NCBI RefSeq assembly: GCF_050624435.1
Contig: NC_134531.1
Location: forward strand, 258,492,812 to 258,556,811
Reading direction: 5' to 3'
Origin: Tenrec ecaudatus
Taxonomy: Eukaryota > Chordata > Mammalia > Afrosoricida > Tenrecidae
DNA length: 64,000 nucleotides
Program-made: the position numbers and the translations under genes
Shown: positions 34,756 to 47,586 of the stretch, piece by piece
Layout of the letters: the number at the start of each line of letters is the position of its first letter
How positions within the stretch are numbered: position 1 is the first letter of the stretch
Notes under the pieces: model-generated
Seen by the model: only the letters and a program-made list of their open reading frames with translations
Told to the model about the DNA's origin: nothing
Database searches by the model: none

Positions 34756-35400
34756 TCTTAATTACACTACATGTGGGGGCCATAACTCATATGTAAGGCT
34801 GAACTTTTAGAAGAGTAGTGCTATTCTTGGCTGTTTATGGTCAAATCCATCCCTGAGGACCAAATTACCCAATTGATACGAACAGTGAATATGTCTCAAA
34901 GCAATTTTAACTCTCTCTCTTTCTCTCCCCCCCTCTCTCGTGTGTACATGCAAACTCTCCAAAGTTTATAGAATAAACAATTGGTTGTTTATTACCATTT
35001 TTCATAATCTTCAGAAGCAGAAAATGCCAAATCATGGTGAATATAAGATCCTGAGTTTGCTTCAATCCTACACGAAATGTATCTGTTTACTATCTAAGTT
35101 CTTCAATCACTTTTTTGGCCAGATTCAATTTTTAAGAGTCAGGCATACAATGAGCTGAAAAACAGAGAAAAGGACATCTGGTAGATAACTAATCTTTCCT
35201 ATTAACTCATAGAGAATTATTTTTTCTCCCAATTAATTAACCCTTTCTCCTTCTTGGCCTGGACAGTGAGATGTTGTGTTCTATAGAGAGAAATAGACTA
35301 AGTCATAGAGCAGTAAAGCAACTGGCAAGGTGTAAATAAGATAAAATAAAATTTTTGAAGTCTGGGTTTTGGGCAGAGATGATGGAGTTATTTCAATATA
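34756..35400. other. Unique DNA with CT-rich tract
   Basis: CT-rich tract at about 34911-34940. No gene recognised. The L1 target site is at the right border. Confidence 0.45.
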
Positions 35401-35415
35401 GAATGAGTGGGAAGG

Positions 35416-36190
35416 GACTTCCGGGACAATGGCGATGGAGTGATACCAGAGGGAAACCACAGAATTAAGCCCAGGAGAGTTGCTTAGAGGGAAATTCAAT
35501 GCTGCTGTAACGCAGGAGGAGCATCATAAATATAAGTAGGCACAGACCCATTGGGTTTTAAGGGACGGGACTTTTGGCTTACCACAGTGGAGGCTGTCTG
35601 GGGCTTGACCTTGGCCCCACCACTGTCTCTGACGGAGCAGGGACCATTTGGAGTCTGGGTTTGGTCTCAACACAGCCACATTTTGACGCCCCCTACCTCG
35701 GGTCAGAGACTGGACCCTTGAAGCTCCATGGGCGGAGATTGGGACTAAGCTACATTGTTGCTTTTGTTTCCCTCTCTTCTCTATATCCCCACACAGACTC
35801 AATGGGCTCACTTTTTAATTCTTTTTCTCCTCTTTATCTCTTTCCTGTTCTCTCACACTCCACTGCTGACCTCCAGACCACTCCCCTTAGCCTAGGACAC
35901 TTACGCCTGTGCCAAACCCAGCTAGGTGAGCTCCACCCTGTGCAGCTATCCCGAGACTGGGGACAGCCCTGCTGACCTCCACCAAAGGGATACTCTGCCC
36001 AACTTCTTACTGGGGAACTTCTTCCTGTGTGCTTGGGGGCCTAAGGCAGCTCAGCCAACATTTGTCAATATTCCAAGCTGCTGCAGGAACCTCTGCCCAA
36101 TCTCTGCAACTTCAAAGCAGGCAACCCACCAGCCTTCTGGGCACTCCCCTACGAAGGAATGTACAGGAGGATAAAGAGGTAGGTTAATTC
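35416..36190 (+). promoter_or_regulatory. L1 5' UTR (internal promoter region)
   Basis: About 775 bp, GC-richer than the flanks, beginning at the L1 insertion point. ACAATGGCGATGG at about 35424 contains ATGGCG, the core of a YY1 site that sets the transcription start in other mammalian L1s. Promoter role is inference from L1 biology. Confidence 0.6.
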
Positions 36191-37278
36191 CATAGTGAAA
36201 TTAGCTATAGGCAATTCAAAGAAGCATTCCTACAAGTCTCCCAGAGAGAGCCAGTGTTCTTTGACTCCCTGGAAGATGACACCTGGCTTCTCTAACACAA
36301 TACAATGCAAACAGCCATCAGTCCCCACAGCCTCAACAAAAAAAACAGGAGAAACAAAAGCAATGGCAGAAGATGTCCGGAACATAACGACAAGCATAGA
36401 AGAAGCAGCCACTGAGTTGCCACAGAAATAACTTTTCAGAATGCCGCTTGGAGTCATCCAGGATATGAGGGAAACAATACAGAAAAAGGATGAAATGTTA
36501 AAGGAGAGAAAGGCCATCCACAAAAGGGAAATATAGGAGCTTAGGGAGGAGATAACAAAAACCAGTAGCAGAAACACGAACTTCCAGAATTGACTGAAGG
36601 AAGGAGAGAACCGTGTCAGTGACTTGGAGGACAGCTAAGTAGACTTTAACAAACGCGAACAAAAATCTAATAAGATCATCAGAGAAGCTGAAGAAAACCT
36701 AAGAGGTATTTCTGATGCCATGAAGCAGAACAACATTAGAATTACTGGCTTACCAGAGGAAGACACACAAAGAAGTCATCTGTAACAATAGTGAGAGAAT
36801 TCTTGGAGGAAAACTTCCCCAGATTAATGAATGATAACCACGCAACCATTCAGGAGGCTGAAAGAACACCAGCTAGACTGAATCCCAATAAGAAGTCACA
36901 AGGGCACATAATAGTTAAACTATCCAACTTTGAGGAAAAGGAGAAAATCATGAGAGCAGCTAGGGAAAAACAAGCAATCACATATAAAGATTCCCAAATA
37001 AGAATATGTTCAGACTTATCAGTAGAAACAATGAAGAATAGAGAGTGGAGTAACATATTCAAAAAATTGAAGGAAAACAATGCAAACCCAAGAATACTCT
37101 ACCCAGCCAAATTATCAATCAAGATAGATGGAGAAGTAAGAGTTTTCCCAGAAAAGGAAAAACTCAAAGAATAAGTTAGAAGAAATCCAGCACTACAAAA
37201 GATATTTGCCTTCCCAGTATGGGCAGAAGAACAACATTCCCCAAGCATAAATAAGAGACCGCCACATAGAACAACCTA
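36190..37278 (+). pseudogene. L1 ORF1 (broken)
   Basis: ORF1p is the trimeric RNA-binding chaperone of L1. The N-terminal part runs from about 36195; the frame I see opens with GTG and no clear ATG. A coiled-coil-like, E/K-rich middle (36430-36700) is interrupted by several stops. The C-terminal part, 36791-37174, is open for 127 codons with MREFLEENFPRLMND, HIIVKLSNFEEKEKI, QIRICSDLS and KLSIKIDGEVRVFP. A premature stop follows KLKE, after which RRNPALQKI continues in frame. At least one frameshift separates the middle from the C-terminal part. Confidence 0.85.
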
Positions 37279-37439
37279 ACCCAGAGGGGAAAAAAGAGAA
37301 AACAGACCTCAAGATACCATTGGCTTGAGGATGGAAAGAAGTCAAGACTGATACACACCCACGCACAACACACTAAAGAGAACAGAAAGCAGAAAAACAC
37401 CAGCACAAAAGGGATAAGATGACATCACACAACCCGTAG

Positions 37440-40400
37440 ATGGAGATAATAACCCTGAATATCAATGGCCTGACCTCAGGCATTAAAAGACTTAGACTAG
37501 CAGACGGGCATAGAAAACACAACCCATCAATCTGCTGCCTATAAGAGACTCAGCTCAAGGCTACAGAAAAAAATAGGCTGAGAATCAAAGGCTGGAGAAA
37601 GGTATACCAAGCAAACAACAATTCAAAAAAAGCAAGGTTGTAATCCTAATCTCGGATAAAATCGGCCTCAAAGTGCAAACCATAAAAAGAGATAAGGAGG
37701 GACACTATACAATGCTCAAGGGAATGGTAGACAAAGATCCACTAAGCATTGTGAACATATAGTTCCCAAATGAGAGATCTGCTGAATATGTCAACCCAAC
37801 ACTCCAAAAGATGAAAAAAACAAACAAACACAGCCTCAACAATTATAGTGGGTGACTTCAACACACCCCTCTGTGAAAAAGATAAATTACAGTGAAAGAA
37901 ACTCAATAAGGAGGATAGAGATATAAACACTACAATTAGACAATTAGACCTGCTAGATATTTTTAGAGTTTTTCATCCACATTAAAAAAAATAATTCCCA
38001 TTCTTCTCAAGCCCACATGTTGGGTCATAAAGCAAATTTACAGAAATTTAGTACATTGATATCATGTAGACCTCTCTCTCTGACCACTGTGCCCTAAGAT
38101 GGTAAATCAACAAAAAGAGGATGAAAGAAACAAGAGCAAACAATTGGAGGATGAATAACATTCTACTACAAAACGAGTGCGTAATGGCACAAATCAGAGA
38201 TGAAATGAGGAAATTTCTAGAAACCAATGAGAATGAGCACATGATGTACCAAATCTTATGGGACACAGCAAAGGTAGTTATCAGAGGATGTTTGATAGCA
38301 ATACATGCACACCTGAGAAAGGAAGAGCGACTCATGATTGATATGCTGGCACAAAATTTACAACTAGAGCAGAGTCAGCAGGACAATCCTACTAATAGCA
38401 AAAGAAGATAAATTATAAAAATCAGGGCTGAGTTTCAGGAGAGGGAACATAAGGAATCTATGGAGTAATTTAATGTTGCTAAAAGTTGGTTCTTTGAAAG
38501 GATAAACACAATTGACAGACCACTGGCAAACCTAACCAAAGACAGGAGGGAACAAATTTCAATATCAAGAATAAGGGATGAAAGAGGGTACATTAAAACA
38601 GACCCTAATGAAATCAAAAGGATAATTACTACGAATGATTGTACTCCAATGAATTCAACAATTTGGAAGACATGGACAAATTCTTAGAAAAACAATCCCT
38701 TCCTAGACTACCCTTGGTGGACATCAGGAATCTCAACAGACCCATTGCAATAGAAGAAATAGACAAGGTTATCAATGGATTACCAACAAAAAATCCCCTG
38801 GACCAGATAGCTTCACTGGAGAATTCTACCAAGCATTTAGGGAAGGACTAACACCAATCCTACACAAATTGTTCCAGAACATAGACAACGATAGCAAACT
38901 CCTGAACTCCTTCTATGTAGCTAGTATTACTCTGATACCAAAACTGGGCAAGGATCCCACAAGAATTGAGAACTAAAGACCAGTATCCCTAATGAACATC
39001 GATGCAAAAATCCTTAACAAATTACTAGCCTACAGAATACAAAAGTATATAAAACATATAATTCATCATGACCAAGTAGGATTCATACCAGGGATGAAGG
39101 GATGGTTCAACATACAAAAGACCATTAGTACTATTCATCACATTTACATGAAAACTATAAGAACCACATGATAATATGGATAGATGCAGAAAAAGCATTC
39201 AACAACATCCAACACCAATTCCAGTTTAAGCCACCTGAGAAGATAGGAATGGAAGTAAATTCCTCAATGCAATACAAGCTATATATGAAGAACCAACAAG
39301 CAACGTGGTAGTCAATGGAGAAAAGACTAACAGAATCCCACTGAAAAAGGGGACCAGACAAGGATGCCCCTTGTCCCCACTCTTATTTAATATCATTCTG
39401 GAGGTTTTAACTAACAGCATAAGACAAAGAAAAGACATCAAAGGTATTCATCTGGGGAAGGAAGAGGTGAAACTCATAATTTGCAGATGATATGATTTTC
39501 TATATGGAAAATCCCAAAAGTTCCACAAGGGGAGTACTGGAAGCAATAGAGAAGTTTGGAGAGTGGCAGCATACAAGATCAACAAGCAGAAGTCCATCGG
39601 AAGGTTATACACATTGGTGAATAGCACAGAAGAGGAGATCAAAAAGGTGGTACCCTTCACAAAAGCCAAACACAAATGAAATATTTAGGGATAAACTTGA
39701 CAAAAAGAACAAAAGATTTATGTGGGGAAAACTGCAGAATACTATTACAAGAAACCAAAAGCGACTTTAACAAATGGAAGAATATCCCATACTCGCTGAT
39801 TGGAAGACTCAATAGAGTCAAGATGTCAGCTTTGCCAAATGCACTATATAAATGTAATACAATCCTGAAAAAATTATCCTCATCTCTCTTCAAAGAAATG
39901 GAAAAAGTGATAATCAATTCATATGGAGAAGGAAGAAGCCCAGAATTAGCAGAGAACTACTCAAAAAGAAGGACACAGTGGGAGGGCTCACATTACCTGA
40001 CCTTAGCACATACTATACAGCCACAGTTGTCAAAATCGCATGGCATTGGTACAATGACAGATACTCAGACCAATGGAAAAGAACTGAAAACCCAGAAATA
40101 AAATCATCAGCATACAGACAACTGATCTTTGATAAGGGCCCCAAAATATACAGTGTGAAGCAGATGCCCTCTTTAATAAGTGATGCTGGAAAAAATGTAT
40201 ATTTACCTGCAGAAAAATGAAACAAGACCCTTATCTCAATCCATGCACAAGAATAAACGCAAGGTGGATCACAGACCTTGATGTTAAACCCCAAACTATT
40301 AGGGCCATCAATGAGGTAATTGGCACCAACTTGAGAACTCTGGCACAGGGAATACGTAGGCTATCATAAATAGGAAAGGACACAAACACAGAGGAGGCAC

Positions 40401-40702
40401 AAATTGACAAATGGGATATACTGAAGATAAAACACCTGTGTACATTGAAAGAATCCACCAAGAGAGTAATAAGAGAGTCATCAGACTGGGAAAACATTAT
40501 TAGCAATTACACATCAGACAAAGGCCATATTGCTAAAATCTATAATACTCTGCTAGCTTGCAAAAAGAAAAAAGTAATTGCCCATTAAGCAGGTGGGTAG
40601 AGGACCTGAACCAATGTTTCACAAGGGCAGAAATCTGAATGTTCAACAAACATATGAGAAAATGTTCCAGATCTTTAGCCATAAGAAAAATGCAAATTCC
40701 AA
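37440..40702 (+). pseudogene. L1 ORF2 (broken; C-terminus deleted)
   Basis: ORF2p supplies the endonuclease and reverse transcriptase. The frame starts ATGGAGATAATAACC at 37440 (MEIITLNINGL), the endonuclease N-terminus with the conserved N of NxNGL. The next key motif is hit by a stop where QETH is expected. Reverse-transcriptase signatures follow: DAEKAFNNIQ (about 39183), [13 protein letters not shown] (39350-39390) and [11 protein letters not shown] with the catalytic DD at 39486-39491. The two parts are in different frames. The C-terminal parts KYLGINLTK and [12 protein letters not shown] are visible. The sequence ends after an ATAAGAAAAATGCAAATTCC stretch and runs directly into the 3' UTR; the cysteine-rich C-terminal region is missing. 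Confidence 0.92.
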
Positions 40703-42937
40703 CTACTAAGTGGCTACCTGCCCCTCCCCACAGAAAAATTTATTTCAAAAGATGGCATTGAATCTGTAGTTCCAGGAGCGGGACATATCTGATCAGAGCA
40801 CACGCAGACAGATGAAGCGGGAGGCGAAGAGAGTGGAACACATCCTGGCCCACCAGGCCTTGAGGATGATGTTCCCAATAAGAGCAGTGTGTCCACAGAG
40901 AGGACCACATGGCCAGCCCCACTATGAGACATGATGCCCCTCACAGACCCATAGCTCTACAGGGGACAACACAGGAGACACAGTGGGAATTGTACCTGCT
41001 CTGATCCTGCCACACCGAGTCAAAACACTAAAGGGGTGCAACAGAACAGCAAGGGAATGGAACGGTGAGGTCCCCAGAAATGCTGAAAGTGGACTTTGGG
41101 GCCAGGGTGTGATGCCCCAACAGACTGGACTGGAAAAACACCCTAAAGACCAACAAACAATCCTTGAAATAAATACAAGATTTTCTTTCCTGTTGTGATT
41201 TTTTTTTGCCATTGGTTTGTTGTTCTAGTTGTTGTGTTGTATATTGTTGCTTGGTTGTACTCTGTCTTGTTTTTGTGCATGTTATTATCTCCACAGGTCT
41301 GTCTAAATAAGATAGGCTGGATGAACAATCTGGAGGAGAAAACAACGGAACTGACAGGTCTAGGGGGACATGGTAGAGGGGTAGTTGAGGGGAAAGGTAG
41401 TGGTGTTAACGAACCCAGGGACAAGGGAAAAACAAGTGATCCAAATCGGTGGTGAGGACAGTGTGGGAGGTCTGGTAGGGCATGATCAAGGGTAATTTAA
41501 CCAAGAGGAATTGCTGAAACACAGGTGGAGACTGAGCATGATGGTGGGACAGGAAGAAAGTCAAAGAAAATAGAGGAAACAGCTGGGAATCAAAGGGCAT
41601 TTACAGAGGTCTAGATATAGGCATGTACATATGCAAATATATTTATATATGAGGATGGCAAAATAGATCTATTTATATATATTTATAAGTTTATTATTAA
41701 GGCAGCAGAAGGACATTGAGCCTCCATTCAAGTACTCCCTCAGTGTAAGAATAATTTCTTCTATTAAATTGGCATTCTATCATGCTCACCTTCCCGACCC
41801 AACTATTGAAGACAAAGTGGGTCAACAACCAGATTTTGTGAGGAAAGCTGATGGTGCCTGGCTATCAGGAGATGTAGCATCTGAGATCTCAAAGGTTTGA
41901 AGGTAAACAAGCGGCCATCTTGCTCTGAAGCAACAAAGCCCACATGGAAGAAGCACACCATCCTGTGTGATCACAAGGTGTTGAACGGATCAGGTATCAG
42001 GCATCAAAGAAACAAATATATCATTGTGTGCTCACCTCCGTGATATGATTGCTGAAGACAAATGGGTGCATAAGCAAATGTGGCGAAGAAAGCTGATGGT
42101 GCCCAGCTATCAAAAGATATAGGGTCTAGGGTCTTAAAGGTTTGAAGGTAAACAAGTGGCCATCTAGCTCAGAGGCAGCAAAGCCCACATGGAAGAAGCA
42201 CACCAAGCTGTGTGATCGCGAGGTGTCGAAGAGATCAGGTATCAGGCATCATCAGAGCAAAAAATCTTACCATAGTGAATGAGTTGGGGAGTGCTGGGTG
42301 GAGATCCAAAGCCCATCTGTAGGCCACTGGACATCCCCTTACAGAAGGGTCTCGGGGAGGAGAGGAGTCAGTCAGGGTGCAGGGTATCACGAGTGAAACA
42401 TACAACTTTCCTCTAGTTCCTAAATGCTTCCTTCCCTTTCCCTCCACTATCATGATCTAGATTCTACCTTGCAAGTTTAGCTAGACCCGAGGATATACAG
42501 GATGCAGATAGGAACTGGAAACACAGGGAATCCAGGGCGGATAATCCCTTCAGGATCAGTGGTGTGAGTGGCGATACTGGGAGGGTAGAGGGAGGGTGGG
42601 TTGGAAAGTGGGAACTGATTACAAGGATCTACATGTGAACTCCCTGGGGGATGGACTATAGAAAATTGGGTGAAGGGAGACGTCGGACAGGGAAAGATGT
42701 GACTAAATAATAATTTATAAATTATCAAGGGTTCATGAGGGAGGAGGGAGCGGAGAGGGAGGAGAAAAACCAGGAGCTGAAACCAGGGGCTTAAATGGAG
42801 AGCAGATGTTTTGAGAGTGATGAAGGCAACGAATGTACAAATGTGCTTTACACAATTGATGTATATATGGATTGTGATAAGAGTTGTATGAGCCCCCAAT
42901 AAACGATTAAAAATAAAACTATGCTACTTAAAAAAAA
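40703..42937 (+). other. L1 3' UTR and A-rich tail
   Basis: It begins AACTACTAAGTGGCTACCTG and ends GAGCCCCCAATAAACGATTA followed by an A-rich tail, with AATAAA near 42899. It is more than 2.2 kb long, larger than in most mammalian L1s I know. It contains the doubled unit. Homologous 3' UTRs in at least eight other copies define the family. Confidence 0.9.
41787..42278 (+). repeat. Tandem pair of ~246-bp units in the L1 3' UTR
   Basis: GAAGACAAA occurs at 41808 and again at 42054, each followed by a matching GCTGATGGTGCC and CACATGGAAGAAGCACACCA block. The spacing is 246 bases. Confidence 0.88.
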
Positions 42938-42952
42938 GAATGAGTGGGAAGG

Positions 42953-45900
42953 TTTAGAAAATTCTATCATTTATTTAAATGGTTATTTCGTTATACTGTG
43001 ATTAGTTATTCTCTTTGCTGGAGGGAAATTCTATCATTCTGTTTTTCTAGATTTCTCTTTATTTTCATCTTCGACAGTAGTTACCATACCCAGGGCTCTC
43101 TATAAGATATTTAATTTTTTTCAACCACACTTGACCATAGTCACCAGTTACACTCACTGGAATGGTACTGAATGACCAATGACTTGTTCTACACACTCAC
43201 TCACACACAGACGCACATACACATACACACGGATATATAATAAACCAGTAGATGTAATTCCTTTTTTCTTTCCTTTCTTTTTCAAATTTCCCTGGCTCCT
43301 CTTAAACCTGTAACCATTTTCCTCATAAATGTAAAATCCTTCCTATATTGTTTTGTTAAATTAGTCATAATCCATTGAGAATTTTAAATTTTGTGATGGT
43401 AATTTAATAGGCAGGATCAATTTATTTACTTCAGTGAACTTCTACACTGGAATGGTTTAAAATAAACAAATAAATAAATAAAGCCAGGTTCTCATGAGGG
43501 TTGTATGCCAAATTCCCTCTGTCCAGATGGCTCCTGCTACCAAGCCAGGAAAGCATAGAGCCTCTCTATTTCCTGCTGATTGTTTATAGAGGCCCTTGAT
43601 TGCTATTAAAGATCCCCAGCTGGACCAGCTACCTAGCAGGTCTCCCTTCCTGGCTACATCCTCATTAACCCCTTGAGGTCAGTTCCTGCTTCTCTGCTGT
43701 CTGTTTCTTCCTGACTGCTTCACAAAGGAAACACAACTTTACTTTGAGAACTTCCAGAGGAGCTGGATGAACCAGAAGAGTTAATTCTGCCCCAAAGAGA
43801 TAAATGCCAATTCTAAGGAAGACTTAAAAATTTTTTTTTCCCTTAACTCTGTGCACAGCACCCACACACTTGTTTTCTCTAAATCTCATCCTCTTCAAGG
43901 GATAATGCAGTGGGAAGCATCTAAAAATACAAAGATCTTGGGATGCTGTTATTGCCATCCATTTTCAGATCGTTTTTGTTCTTTTATCTTTTGTTGTTGT
44001 TTTTGAGTCATTTTAGGCATATTTTTGTCAATTCTGTAATGAGTTTTCATTACTTACAGCCTACTCCTGACTATCACCTCCTACTCCCTCTTTATACATC
44101 CTACCTATTTTGGGTGCTAATGCATAAACAAATAAAAATATCAAGGAGCTAACCAATTCCCATTGTGTTCAGAAATGGAGTATTTCTGTAATCACTGTCT
44201 GAAGCGGAACAGCTTTAAAGGAAGTAAAATAGGATGGAATGGGGAACCAACAAAACTTTTGTTCTTTTAAGTCTGTCAGTGCATGGGAGCGGATATGAAG
44301 CCCTGGGTTAAAGTGATGGGAAGGGAACTAAGGTTTCTTCTTGTTTTGTTATTTTTTCTATCACCTCTTTCATCGTTCATTGATTCCTTTCAACCTTGAA
44401 AGGTGATACTCCAAATGCCTTGTAAAATTGCAAATTGCTTCATTGTCTTTGAATCGGGCACTTAATAGCTAATCTGGAGCGAATATTCTCTGTGTCGGGT
44501 GATGTGCTGTGTACTCTACATGCATTTGTTCTTGTATTTCTCACAAGCGGTTTGAGTTAGATTTTAAGACTGTTCTTACTTACAGAAGAAACTGAGATTT
44601 AGAGGGTTCGCATATGAACACCATCTAGATAACTCTTCATGAAGCTGGAATGAAACAAATATAGCTGTAGGCATTTTTCTCAAATTGAAAGTTTCCAGCA
44701 ACAGCAGAGAAACCTGGGGGCCTCCTGCTAGGAGCAGCCATGGAAGACTGGTCTGATTAAAGAGAGTAGAAAACCTCATTACTTTAATTTTTAAAATTTG
44801 TTTTATGAAGGAACAAGAATAGATCACTTTTCCCTTCAATAGATGGAAGAAGAAATATATATATATATATTTAAAACAAGAACTCTTGAAAACTTTGATT
44901 GTCATAAGATGTCACTAATAAACATTTCTTAATACAAATTCTCATAATGCTGCTTATTAAATTACTTTCAAATATATTTGTAAATTCTAGTGTGTTGTGA
45001 ACCAATTGTTAGAGGGATTTATTTTATCATTGTAGTTAGTCCACGTAACATTAGCAGATTACAATTTGAATCATTTAAGGATTACTTTTACCAAACATAG
45101 ATTAAATTTTTTTTGACTTTTTACGTCTTAATAATCTTAATAGTTTTTCGGTTTAAAGCAATCATTGTCAGATTGTATACCTTTAGGGCCACAACTAATG
45201 AAGTCAGAATGCCTTCTACTTTCTCCAAGGACGGATGTTTGTGGGATAAATACCCTCCACATGCCAGCACATTGCAGGCTGCTCTCAGTGAAAATTTGCC
45301 TTCCAAAATCAAATGAGGATTTGAGAGATTGCCTACATTTAACCAAGAAATCGTCTGTGCAAATGCTAAAATGCAGTTGACCCTCTACAGTAGTTGAGAT
45401 TCACAGAAGGTCAAGTAGTTCAATTCTCAAATGATTATCGAGCAGAGCCAGAGGCTTTGCAGGTCCAGCATTAACTGGTGTTAGTTGTTACTGGAGATGA
45501 TAAAAAATAGTTGACTGGGTCTCCTTGAGTCCAGCTCCCACCCTGCTCATTCATTCATTCCCTCTGCTCCCAGGCTCTGTAATTTCTCCCCGGCAATTGA
45601 TTAAGGAGAAGTTTCTCATACATTTTTCCCTCCCAAAATAAATGATAAAATTACACAGGCACACACAGGAGGTTCAGGACTTGTTTCATAGGAGAAATAA
45701 GGATTTTAGTTAAATATATTTTAATTTTCTGGTGTCTCCTTTCTTGTTTCTCATTAGTCTATTTGATGCTTCAGTCAAATACCTTTTGTGTGATTGATGA
45801 CTTTGGGTCCCTGGTGTCTCTATTTTGCTCCCGCTCCCACTTTTATAATGGAAATAAAACTCTCGTCATGCAAATTATGACTTCACATTGTCCTGTTTCC

Positions 45901-46515
45901 TTGATTTTTCTCTGGTTTGACTCATTTCCCACACAACTCTATTTTAACGAGTGTTTCCTAGTGACTAAAATAGCAGTCTGGTTAGTATACAGTATTAACT
46001 TGTCAGCCCCTAATAATGAATTTATTAAGGAGAGTTTATACATTTCACTTAAAATTTCCAGGGTATATTTTCCAATTCGTTATTTACAGCTGGGTGGGAA
46101 TAAGATGGTGCCAGATGGCTGTCATCTTGTTTGTTCTTCAGCGAAGGACGGACTCAGAGCAAGAAGGAACTACAGCAAACCTGTGAAAGCCGGCACCTGG
46201 TGAAGGCAGACATCTGCAGAGAAGGAAAACTCAAACATTTTCCCCTAGTAGACAGTGACAGAGAGTATCAGACTGCAAGCCACCGAGGCAGACTGCGTGT
46301 GAGGGCCAGACCAACAGTGCCGTCCGGTTGCGTTCTGGCTCGCACAGGCTGCACTGTATTTATTTTGGGCTACCCACAACATTTCGAGTTTTTCAGTAAT
46401 TTTGAATCAGTTATTTGGAACCTGCTTAAGAAATGAAAGTTTGGTTCGCATGCAAGTATTTTGTGCCAAGAATTTGGAGCTGAAAGTTCATATTTGATGA
46501 TGAGACAGGTGGTGC
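42953..46515. other. Unique DNA
   Basis: No gene recognised. It holds a MIR fragment (44455-44605) and two low-repeat stretches discussed in findings (43480-43780 and 45740-46140). A 146-codon plus frame at 45763-46203 has no family resemblance and starts in a non-exon-like context. Confidence 0.5.
44455..44605 (-). mobile_element. MIR fragment
   Basis: GTCGGGTGATGTGCTGTGTA, CTACATGCATTTGTTCTTGT and CAGAAGAAACTGAGATTTAG match the reverse MIR order, diverged. Confidence 0.6.
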
Positions 46516-46519
46516 TGCT

Positions 46520-47210
46520 TGCTGTGAGGTGCTATCAAGTCAGTTCTAACGCACAGCGACCGCATGCGCAGCAGAATGAAGCGCTGCCCTCCCCCAGATT
46601 ATTCGTATGTTTGAGCGTGTTGTTGCAGCCACTGGGTCAGTCCGTCTCGTGGAGGGCCGCCCTCTCTTTTGAGGCCCCTCCACTTTACCAAACACAATGT
46701 CCTTCTCTGGAGGGTTAGCCCTCCTGACAACATCTCCAAAATACCTGCGACAACGCCTCACATCTTTGCCTCTAAGCCTTAAAGTTTAAGGGGCTTCCTG
46801 GCTGTATTTCTTCCAAGATAAATTCGGTTCTTTTGACCATTCATTATGCTTCCAATATTTCTCTCCAGCCCCATAATTCAAATGCATCGATTCTTCCTCA
46901 GTCTTCCTTGTTTAATGACTACCTTTCACATGCGTAGGAGAAGGCAAATTGAATATGTCATGGCTTGGGTTAAGTGCATTTTTGTCTTCAAAGTAACATC
47001 CTTGTTTTTACTTGTTTGTTTTAATATTTTGGAGAGGTTTTATGCAGACAGCAGATTTATCTAATGCAATGTGTCATTTGATCTCTTGATTGCCGCTTCC
47101 ATGAGCATTGATTGTGCATCCAAGCAAGAGGAAGTCCTTGATAACTTCCATCTTTTCTCAGCTTATCGTGATGTTACCTATTGACCCTGTTGTGAGCATT
47201 TTTGGATGAG
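46520..47210 (-). mobile_element. AfroRTE 3' fragment (690 bp)
   Basis: The minus strand encodes the RTE C-terminus (RRYFGDVVRR, EKDIVFGKVEG, KRGRPSTRR). On the plus strand AGGTGCTATCAAGTCAGTTC, ATGTCCTTCTCTGGAGG, ATGGCTTGGGTTAAGTGCAT and ATTGTGCATCCAAGCAAGAG follow the reverse RTE order. Truncated before the main reverse-transcriptase domain. Confidence 0.88.
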
Positions 47211-47586
47211 CTATGCATGAGGGAAAAAGCCCTCAGCTAAATAGGGGTTCTGTTGGGTGCTCTCATTAAGCCGTGACCAGGACAACACAATTCAAAGGCT
47301 CATCAGGATGAGAGAAGCAGCTTGCACACAGAGCGGATGTCAGTGGAATCTTCCTGGCGACGCAACCAAGGCTTTCGGTATGACATCGCACAAAGGACAT
47401 CATCCCTTATGATTTCATCATTGTCACGGGGGAAACTGTAGGAGGAACTGAGGCAGAGAATTGATGAAGCACCGTGAGTAGAATAGGAGCATAATTACAG
47501 ATTGTAGGTTATTGGTTCTGAGGTTTTATTACCTGCCCACCTGGTGGATATTATTCATAGTGACCAGGATCCCAACCTTTACCTTT
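47211..47586. other. Unique DNA
   Basis: Nothing recognised; possibly some decayed AfroRTE at the left. Confidence 0.4.

Larger units (their letters stand above)
35401..42952 (+). mobile_element. Nearly full-length L1 with perfect 15-bp target duplication
   Basis: GAATGAGTGGGAAGG occurs at 35401-35415 and again at 42938-42952, directly after the A-rich tail. Between them lie a 5' UTR, ORF1, spacer, ORF2 and a 2.2-kb 3' UTR, all in order. It starts with GACTTCCGGGACAATGGCG at the true 5' end, where L1s usually carry a YY1-type ATGGCG site. All reading frames are broken by several stops and frameshifts. ORF2 joins the 3' UTR near 40700 without its normal C-terminal end, so the copy also carries a deletion of roughly 0.9 kb relative to the copy at 11.5-14.4 kb. 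The element cannot move by itself. Confidence 0.95.

Noticed and set aside
35574..36174. Plus-strand frames in the L1 5' UTR as an additional L1 gene
   Set aside because: They are short, overlapping in different frames, and not preserved as a pattern I can compare with another copy in the window.
45763..46203. 146-codon plus-strand open frame
   Set aside because: No family motif, no splice sites or upstream gene context, and composition typical of random AT-rich DNA.
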